Positions 14,183 through 19,021 of a DNA stretch of 19,021 nt are shown here, piece after piece. Within the stretch, counting starts at the first letter, position 1; the number at the start of each line of letters is the position of its first letter. The DNA lies in NCBI GenBank assembly GCA_051648405.1, contig JBOFFC010000142.1, positions 1 through 19,021 on the forward strand. Direction: 5' to 3'. Both the position numbers and the translations under genes were made by a program. Origin of the DNA: JBOFFC01 sp051648405 (GTDB lineage: Bacteria > Planctomycetota > Planctomycetia > Pirellulales > Lacipirellulaceae). The notes under the pieces are model-generated. The model made no database searches and was not told the DNA's origin. It saw only the letters and a program-made list of their open reading frames with translations.

Positions 14183-15712
14183 TCAGTACGCCCGCGCAAA
14201 CACGGCCCGCTGCGTTGTCGCCTCGCCGCTGAACAGGCACTTCGCGTCGCCACCCGTTGTCAGCTTGCCGCCGGCCAGCTCCTCGGGCGCTAGAGGCAGG
14301 CAACGCGGCGTGACCTTCAGCTCCTTGCACTTGGCCTCCATCGCCGGGCCATCGACGAACGGTGCGTAGACGAAGCCCCCGTCGGACCCCTCGGCGAAGA
14401 ACGACTCGAAGTCGGACAAGTTGTCGATCGCCACCGTCGATGCGTCGCGCTCGGCGAGCGCCCGGTCGTATAGGGACTGCTGCATCGCCCCGAGCGTCGC
14501 GGCGACGGTCGCCATCAGCTCGGCCCGCGGCGTCGCCACCCCCTTGCCGTCGGAGGGGACGCGCTTCGAGACGAACGGGCTGTCGGAATCGACGTCCCGC
14601 GGCCCGACCTCGATCCGCAGCGGCACGCCGCGCTTGACCCACTGCCACTTCTTCTCGCCGCCACGCAGGTCGCGGTCGTCGATTCGGACGCGCACCGACT
14701 CGCCGTCGTACGACTGAGCCGAGAGCTCGGCCTTCAGCTTCTCGGCGTACGGCAGGACCTTTGCGCGCTCTTCGTCGTTGCGGTAGATCGGCAGGATCAC
14801 GGCGTGCGCCGGCGCCAAGGCCGGGGGCAACACCAGTCCGTCGTCGTCGGAGTGGGTCATGATCAGCGCGCCGATCAGCCGCGTCGAAACGCCCCAACTC
14901 GTCGTCCAGGCGAAGACCAAGTCCCCCGCCTCGTTTTGAAACTTGATCTCTTGGGCCTTGGCGAAATTCTGGCCGAGGAAGTGGCTGGTGCCGGCCTGCA
15001 GCGCCTTGCGGTCCTGCATCATGGCCTCGATCGAGTAGGTATCGACCGCCCCCGGGAACCGCTCGCCGGCGGTCTTCGCGCCGGTGATGACCGGCATCGC
15101 CATTGCGCCGCGGGCGAAGTCGGCGTACTCGCCGAGCATCGTGCGGGTCTCGGCGCGGGCCTCGTCGGCGGTGGCGTGGACCGTGTGCCCTTCTTGCCAG
15201 AGGAACTCGCTGGTGCGCAGGAACAGCCGCGTGCGCATCTCCCAGCGGACGACGTTCGCCCACTGGTTGATGAGGATCGGCAGGTCGCGGTAGCTCTGCA
15301 CCCAGCGGGCGAAGGTCGCGCCGATGATCGTCTCGCTGGTGGGGCGGACGATCAGCGGCTCGTCGAGCTTGGCCGACGGCGCGGGGCGCAGGCCCCCCGT
15401 CTCGGGGTCGGGCTCCAGGCGGTGGTGCGTGACCACCGCACACTCCTTGGCGAACCCCTCGACGTGCTTCGCTTCCTTCTCCAGGAAGCTCATCGGGATG
15501 AACAGCGGGAAGTACGCGTTCTCGTGCCCCGTGGCCTTGAAGCGGGTGTCGAGCCGGCGCTGGATGTTCTCCCACAACGCGTAGCCCCACGGCTTGATGA
15601 CCATCGAGCCGCGGACGTCCGAGTTCTCGGCCAGGTCGGCCCCTTTGACGACCTGCTGGTACCACTCGGGGTAGTTCTCGGCCCGGGTCGGGGTGATCGC
15701 GGTTTTGGGCAT
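14183..15712 (-). CDS. proS: Prolyl-tRNA synthetase, type 3 (archaeal/eukaryote-like, no editing insert)
   Basis: Charges tRNA-Pro in the cytosol. The 509-aa product is of the short class that lacks the roughly 180-aa INS editing domain of classical bacterial ProRS and ends in the type-3 C-terminal domain with a terminal tyrosine (VFARAY). Class II motifs are visible: FPLFIPMSFLEKEA (about 68-81), VRPTSETIIGATFARW (about 122-137), motif 2 RTRLFLRTSEFLWQEGHT (160-177), GTSHFLGQNFAKAQEIKF and the motif-3 region STRLIGALIMTHSDDDG. C-terminal cysteines that may bind zinc occur in AKCKEL, PRCLPL and AKCLFSGE. ATG 15710-15712 gives the usual MPKTAITPTRAENYPEWY start. The gene is divergent from the YhaM-like gene across 162 nt of repeat DNA. 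Confidence 0.96.
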   Translation of the reverse strand: MPKTAITPTRAENYPEWYQQVVKGADLAENSDVRGSMVIKPWGYALWENIQRRLDTRFKATGHENAYFPLFIPMSFLEKEAKHVEGFAKECAVVTHHRLEPDPETGGLRPAPSAKLDEPLIVRPTSETIIGATFARWVQSYRDLPILINQWANVVRWEMRTRLFLRTSEFLWQEGHTVHATADEARAETRTMLGEYADFARGAMAMPVITGAKTAGERFPGAVDTYSIEAMMQDRKALQAGTSHFLGQNFAKAQEIKFQNEAGDLVFAWTTSWGVSTRLIGALIMTHSDDDGLVLPPALAPAHAVILPIYRNDEERAKVLPYAEKLKAELSAQSYDGESVRVRIDDRDLRGGEKKWQWVKRGVPLRIEVGPRDVDSDSPFVSKRVPSDGKGVATPRAELMATVAATLGAMQQSLYDRALAERDASTVAIDNLSDFESFFAEGSDGGFVYAPFVDGPAMEAKCKELKVTPRCLPLAPEELAGGKLTTGGDAKCLFSGEATTQRAVFARAY

Positions 15713-15720
15713 AGGGGAGC

Positions 15721-15871
15721 GGAATGCGGAGTTCGGAGTTCGGATTGCGGAATGAAGAATGGTAAGTCCAACGCCCCCTTGGCGGCAGCGGGGCGTCCCG
15801 TAGCCAGGATCGCCGGGGCGGCCTTTCTGCTAGGCTTGCGACCTTCTTCCCATTTCCGCACTCCGAACTCC
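15721..15871. repeat. Inverted pair of heptanucleotide arrays between proS and the YhaM-like gene
   Basis: The left arm 15721-15762 reads GGAATGC, GGAGTTC, GGAGTTC, GGATTGC, GGAATGA, AGAATGG. The right arm 15844-15871 reads TTCTTCC, CATTTCC, GCACTCC, GAACTCC and ends 3 nt before the ATG of the YhaM-like gene. Arms 15736-15752 and 15854-15870 match as inverted repeats at 16 of 17 positions. A shorter inner pair, ACGCCCC (15771-15777) and GGGGCGT (15790-15796), lies between them. The element fills most of the divergent gap, so promoters for both genes must lie in or beside it. Confidence 0.85.
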
Positions 15872-15874
15872 CCC

Positions 15875-16852
15875 ATGCGCCGCTTCGTCAGCCAACTGAA
15901 CCACAACGAGCAGGTCGAGCAGGCCTTCCTGGCCAGCAACAAGCAGTTGCGCCCCAACCGGGCCGGCAACCTGTACTTGCAGCTCGATCTGTCGGACCGC
16001 TCGGGCTCGATCGCGACCCGCATGTGGAACGCCAGCGAATCGGACTACAAGGCGTTCGAGAACGGCGACTACGTTCACGTCGAGGGGTCGGTGCAGTTGT
16101 TCCAGGGCTCGCTGCAGTTCATCGCCCAGCACCTGCGCAAGGCGCGCCCCGACGAGGTCGAGGAATCGGACTACCTGACCCTGCAGACCGGCGACGTCGA
16201 TCGCCTCCGGGAGCGTCTCGTCGCGATCCTCGGCACGGTGCAGTCGGCGCCCCTCGCCGCCCTCGTGAAGGCGTACACGGGGGACGCCGTGTTCATGGAC
16301 AAGTTCGCCCGCGCCCCGGCCGGCATGAAGAACCACCACGCCTACCGCGGCGGCTTGCTGGAGCACGTCGTGAGCATGATGGAGCTAGTGCTGGTCGTGG
16401 CGCCACGCTACCCGCAGCTCGATCAAGAGAAGCTGCTGCTGGGGGCGTTCCTGCACGACTCGGCGAAGATCGACGAGCTTTCGTACGAGCGCGACATCGC
16501 CTACACGGACGAGGGGCAGATGCTCGGCCACATGATCCAGGCGATCAGCGAGCTCGACGCCAAGTCCCGCGACGCCGAGCGGATCGGCCAGGTCGCGTTC
16601 CCGCCGATGCTGCTGATGGAGCTCAAGCACATGGTGATCAGCCACCACGGCGAGTACGCCTACGGCAGCGCGAAGCTGCCGATGACGCTTGAAGCGGTCG
16701 CCCTGCACTACTTGGACAACCTCGACGCGAAGCTGGCGAGCTTCTCGCAACTGATCGCCGACTGCCCCAACACGGACAGCCGCTGGACGCAGTACTACCC
16801 CAACATCGACCGCAAGCTCTGGAAGGGCATCCGTCCCAGCGGCGCCGTCTAG
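15875..16852 (+). CDS. YhaM-type 3'-5' exoribonuclease (OB-fold plus HD domain)
   Basis: A probable metal-dependent 3'-5' exoribonuclease in RNA turnover, 325 aa, matching the roughly 310-320 aa of YhaM. Residues about 1-90 form the OB-fold nucleic-acid domain (LYLQLDLSDRSGSIATRMWN, then GDYVHVEGSVQLFQGSLQFI). Residues about 150-300 are the HD phosphohydrolase domain, with H164 (GGLLEHVVSM), the HD pair H194-D195 (AFLHDSAKIDEL), H219 and the ISHHGEYAYG motif (255-264) followed by HYLDNLDAKL. ATG 15875 is preferred: the open frame continues upstream to 14804, but that part runs antisense to proS. The start lies 3 nt after a heptanucleotide array. A terminator hairpin follows the stop. Confidence 0.87.
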   Translation: MRRFVSQLNHNEQVEQAFLASNKQLRPNRAGNLYLQLDLSDRSGSIATRMWNASESDYKAFENGDYVHVEGSVQLFQGSLQFIAQHLRKARPDEVEESDYLTLQTGDVDRLRERLVAILGTVQSAPLAALVKAYTGDAVFMDKFARAPAGMKNHHAYRGGLLEHVVSMMELVLVVAPRYPQLDQEKLLLGAFLHDSAKIDELSYERDIAYTDEGQMLGHMIQAISELDAKSRDAERIGQVAFPPMLLMELKHMVISHHGEYAYGSAKLPMTLEAVALHYLDNLDAKLASFSQLIADCPNTDSRWTQYYPNIDRKLWKGIRPSGAV

Positions 16853-16915
16853 CAGCCTGTTGAAGAACGCCGTCGTGGCGTTTTTCAACCTCGCCAAGCT
16901 CACGGCCGGGCTGCT
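16851..16915. terminator. Bidirectional terminator-like double hairpin after the YhaM-like gene
   Basis: Inner stem TTGAAGAACGCC (16860-16871) pairs with GGCGTTTTTCAA (16877-16888), 12 bp with one G-U and a 5-nt loop. Outer arms AGCAGCC (16851-16857) and GGCTGCT (16909-16915) enclose it. It overlaps the last bases of the YhaM-like stop codon. It lies between convergent genes and could serve both strands. Confidence 0.7.
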
Positions 16916-16947
16916 ATCCGACCCGCGGCGCGGCCCCTCTCGGGGCG

Positions 16948-17754
16948 TCAGGCTGCGGCCCTAGCCGGGGTCGCGTACTCGTCGCCGCTCCCCGCCCCGT
17001 CCGACGCCTTGGAGTACCAGATCTGCAGGATCGAGTCGCGAAGTCGCTGCTGCGGCGGTAGGGCCGCCTTGCCGTGCCAGCTCTTCTTCAGGACCGTGTT
17101 GAGCACGACGAACGCCGACGCCGTGTTGCGCCGGAAGGGCGCCGACTTGGCCGTCTCGAACCCGCGTGGCTCACTGAGCCACGCCGCCGGCGCGAACGAT
17201 CGCCGGTAGAAGTCGGTCCCCAGGCCGTCCTGCGCGTCGTCGGGCGTTAGCGGGATCTGCATCGTGACGATCTTCTTCCGGGTGTCGGGGTGCGGCGCGA
17301 TGCTGTAGCCGCTGCGTTCGCGGAAGATCGCCGGCACGGCGAAGCCCGGGGCGCGCTCGACCACCTCGTCGGGGCGGCAACCGAAGCGGTACGACAAGCC
17401 GTCGGCCAGGCGGGTGTAGATCGCGGCGCGGAACGCCTCGCTCACCAGCGCTTGATGAGCCGCTCGCCAAACCCGCTGCGCACGCAGCGGCAGTTGCTCG
17501 ATCGCTGTTCCTCGCAGCTCGAAACGCAGTCGGGAAGCCGCGACCGTGTCGCGCGGCCCGTTCTTGTCGGCCACATGGCACGACGACACGGGCGGCATGT
17601 TGGCGAGCAGCTCGTCGTAGAAGTCGTCGGGGAACAGCCCCTCGATCGTCAGGTGCGGGAACGGGTCGGCGAAGACCTCGGTGCGATCACGCACGCTCCT
17701 CGCAATGTACGCGGCGACTTTCGATCCGAGACCCGCGGTGGACGAGTGCAGCAT
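16948..17754 (-). CDS. Putative 2-oxoglutarate/Fe(II)-dependent oxygenase
   Basis: A 268-aa cytosolic protein resembling prolyl-4-hydroxylase-like 2OG-Fe(II) oxygenases. The likely iron triad is H155 and D157 (SIAPHPDTRKK) plus H227 (KKSWHGK), with R237 or R239 downstream as candidates for 2-oxoglutarate binding. Supporting context includes an N-terminal DPFPHLTIEGLFPDDFYDELL segment, typical of this family, and a beta-rich core (IVTMQIPLTPD, ASAFVVLNT). ATG 17752-17754 is preceded by AGGA at a 6-nt spacing. The frame is open upstream to 18270, but that part is unlike protein. Sugar-nucleotide, small-molecule or protein substrates are all possible. It is transcribed away from the hydrolase at 18117 and converges on the YhaM-like gene. 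Confidence 0.65.
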   Translation of the reverse strand: MLHSSTAGLGSKVAAYIARSVRDRTEVFADPFPHLTIEGLFPDDFYDELLANMPPVSSCHVADKNGPRDTVAASRLRFELRGTAIEQLPLRAQRVWRAAHQALVSEAFRAAIYTRLADGLSYRFGCRPDEVVERAPGFAVPAIFRERSGYSIAPHPDTRKKIVTMQIPLTPDDAQDGLGTDFYRRSFAPAAWLSEPRGFETAKSAPFRRNTASAFVVLNTVLKKSWHGKAALPPQQRLRDSILQIWYSKASDGAGSGDEYATPARAAA

Positions 17755-18116
17755 TTCCGGTCCTGCGATGTTCGGCGGCGGGCCGGGCGCCCGCGGGGGG
17801 TCAATGCGCGCTCCGCTCGAACGCGCCGCGGGGGGCTTTTCTCCGGAGAACGGGGAGCGCGTCAACGCCGGTTCCGCCGACCCCCCGCGCAGCGCCCCGC
17901 CCGTCACGACTCCGCCCCGTGGCGAGCCGGCGCCGATATCCCCTTCGGCGGGGTACGCGGTTGACCCCCCGCTCGGGGCTGCCGATAATCTCCAGACCTT
18001 CCCAAACCCCGCAAACCACGCCGCGTGCGCCGACAGACGCGCGGCGCCGGCTTGGCCGTCGCGGTCGCTGGCGCCGCTGTTGAGCTGGTTGCATCCCCCC
18101 TGGAACCAACCCCCCA
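17755..18116. other. 362-nt divergent intergenic region
   Basis: No gene is supported here. It holds the predicted promoter of hydrolase 2 (17961-17989) and a perfect 12-nt inverted repeat, GCGGGGGGTCAA at 17793-17804 and TTGACCCCCCGC at 17961-17972. A third, shorter copy, GACCCCCCGC, is at 17879-17888. The right copy overlaps the -35 box, so it may be an operator. Reading frames on both strands through the region have skewed composition and no recognisable domain. Confidence 0.6.
17961..17989 (+). promoter_or_regulatory. Predicted sigma-70-type promoter of hydrolase 2
   Basis: TTGACC (-35, 17961-17966), a 17-nt spacer and GATAAT (-10, 17984-17989) form the best promoter match in the window. 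It would give a leader of about 120 nt before ATG 18117. Confidence 0.6.
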
Positions 18117-18980
18117 ATGATCTCGGCCGTCGAAAGACTGCTTGTCTACCCGGCCCCGCCGCGGACCCGCGGCAACTGGAAGACCCGTTGGGTCCAGAAG
18201 GAAGACGCTTGGTTCGAGTCGCGGGAGAACCCCGCGGCGGCGCCCGCGCGGCTGCACGGCTGGTTCGCACCGCACCCGCGCCAGCGGCGCGTCGTGCTTT
18301 ACGCGCACGGCGCCACCGAGCACGTCGCGGACTTGGTCAGCGTGATCGTCCGCCTGCAGGACGCGCTGGACGCCTCGGTGCTGGTGTTCGACTACCGCGG
18401 CTACGGACAAAGCGAGGGGGTCCCCAGCGAAGGGGGCTGCATCGCCGACGGCCTCGCCGCGCAGCAGTGGCTGGCCGAACGGACCGGCGTCCTCCCCGAG
18501 GACATCGTGTTGGTCGGTCGCTCGCTGGGGGGCGCCGTGTGCGTTGCGGTCGCCGCCGAGCGGGGCGCCCGCTGCCTGGTCGTTGAGAACACGTTCTCCC
18601 GGCTGAGCGACGTCGCCGCCTACAAGTATCCGTGGCTGCCGGTCCGGCAACTGATGCGCGACCAGTACGACTCGATCGCCCGCATCGGCCGCTACTCGGG
18701 CCCGCTGCTGCAACTTCACGGGACCCGCGACCGGGTGGCGCCGGCGAAGTTCGCGCGGCAACTGTTCGCGGCCTGTCCCTCGCCGCGCAAGCGGTTCTAC
18801 ACGGTCCGCGGCGGAAGCCACTACGAGCCGACGCCGCTGGCGTTCTACGCGACGCTCGACCGTTTCCTCAATGACATCGACGCGGCCGAATCGGGCCGCG
18901 GGAACGTGCTCGACGCCACGACCGCGATCGACCTCAGCCCCCTGGCGGCCACGTCCCCCGAGCTCTCGTCGATCGGCTGA
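18117..18980 (+). CDS. Alpha/beta hydrolase (ABHD13/17-like), cytosolic paralogue
   Basis: A 287-aa serine hydrolase with an unknown substrate. The expected triad is S136 in GRSLGG, D205 in HGTRDRVAP and H235 in GGSHYEP. YAHGATE replaces the YCHGNAE of its paralogue at 7351-8238. Shared blocks are LVYPAPP, SVLVFDYRGYG, GVPSEGG/GAPSEAG, NTFSRL and YPWLPVR. Unlike the paralogue it has no N-terminal hydrophobic anchor, and an in-frame stop at 18081-18083 shows that none can be added upstream. It also carries about 35 extra low-complexity C-terminal residues after the hydrolase fold (from about residue 252). The two copies therefore probably act in different compartments. It is read from its own strong-looking promoter. 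Confidence 0.86.
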   Translation: MISAVERLLVYPAPPRTRGNWKTRWVQKEDAWFESRENPAAAPARLHGWFAPHPRQRRVVLYAHGATEHVADLVSVIVRLQDALDASVLVFDYRGYGQSEGVPSEGGCIADGLAAQQWLAERTGVLPEDIVLVGRSLGGAVCVAVAAERGARCLVVENTFSRLSDVAAYKYPWLPVRQLMRDQYDSIARIGRYSGPLLQLHGTRDRVAPAKFARQLFAACPSPRKRFYTVRGGSHYEPTPLAFYATLDRFLNDIDAAESGRGNVLDATTAIDLSPLAATSPELSSIG

Positions 18981-19021
18981 GGCGCGACCGAAGCGCCCGT
19001 CGAGAGCCGGAAGCGGGGGGG

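Noticed and set aside
14804..15874. N-terminal extension of the YhaM-like frame
   Set aside because: It runs antisense through proS; the YhaM homology begins at ATG 15875.
17755..18270. N-terminal extension of the oxygenase frame and other frames across the divergent gap
   Set aside because: Pro/Ala/Arg/Gly-rich sequence without domain. A good ribosome-binding site precedes ATG 17752-17754, and the gap carries a promoter.

Overview
The window is high-GC DNA that looks chromosomal and most likely comes from a planctomycete (Planctomycetota, probably Pirellulales). The grounds are: a multiheme cytochrome c fused to a metallophosphatase-like domain, a DUF1573 secreted protein, a short type-3 (archaeal/eukaryote-like) ProRS, a CysRS with an insert before its KMSKS loop, two tiny proteins resembling a planctomycete-rich hypothetical family, and many intergenic palindromes. 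This assignment is inference from family recognition; no database search was run.

Layout. 1-1589 (minus): a 72-aa small protein followed 3 nt later by a UDP-sugar pyrophosphorylase that runs off the left edge. 1861-9121 (plus): metK, ispF, cysS, an orphan HicB-like protein, ruvC, ruvA, a membrane-anchored alpha/beta hydrolase and a YebC/PmpR regulator. 9164-15712 (minus, in transcription order): proS, a 41-aa membrane peptide, a second copy of the 72-74-aa small protein, a DUF1573 protein, a tetraheme cytochrome c fusion, and a VapBC45-like DUF433 antitoxin / PIN-like toxin pair. 15875-16852 (plus): a YhaM-type OB-HD exoribonuclease. 16948-17754 (minus): a putative 2-oxoglutarate/Fe(II) oxygenase. 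18117-18980 (plus): a second alpha/beta hydrolase, paralogous to the first.

Most genes are housekeeping: SAM synthesis, isoprenoid precursors, tRNA charging, Holliday-junction processing and RNA turnover. They do not form one pathway. The accessory element is the toxin-antitoxin pair, whose DNA looks lower in GC than the neighbouring cytochrome gene in the few lines I counted.

The most unusual signal is non-coding. Degenerate tandem arrays of 7-nt units, like the heptanucleotide STRR repeats of cyanobacteria, occur at several gene boundaries. Three pairs are arranged as inverted arms around a short core, and several arrays abut or supply stop codons (ruvC, hydrolase 1, DUF1573, proS) or end just before start codons (ruvA, the YhaM-like gene). 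Other nested palindromes lie between metK and ispF, between ruvA and hydrolase 1, and between the DUF1573 and cytochrome genes; a terminator hairpin follows the YhaM-like gene.
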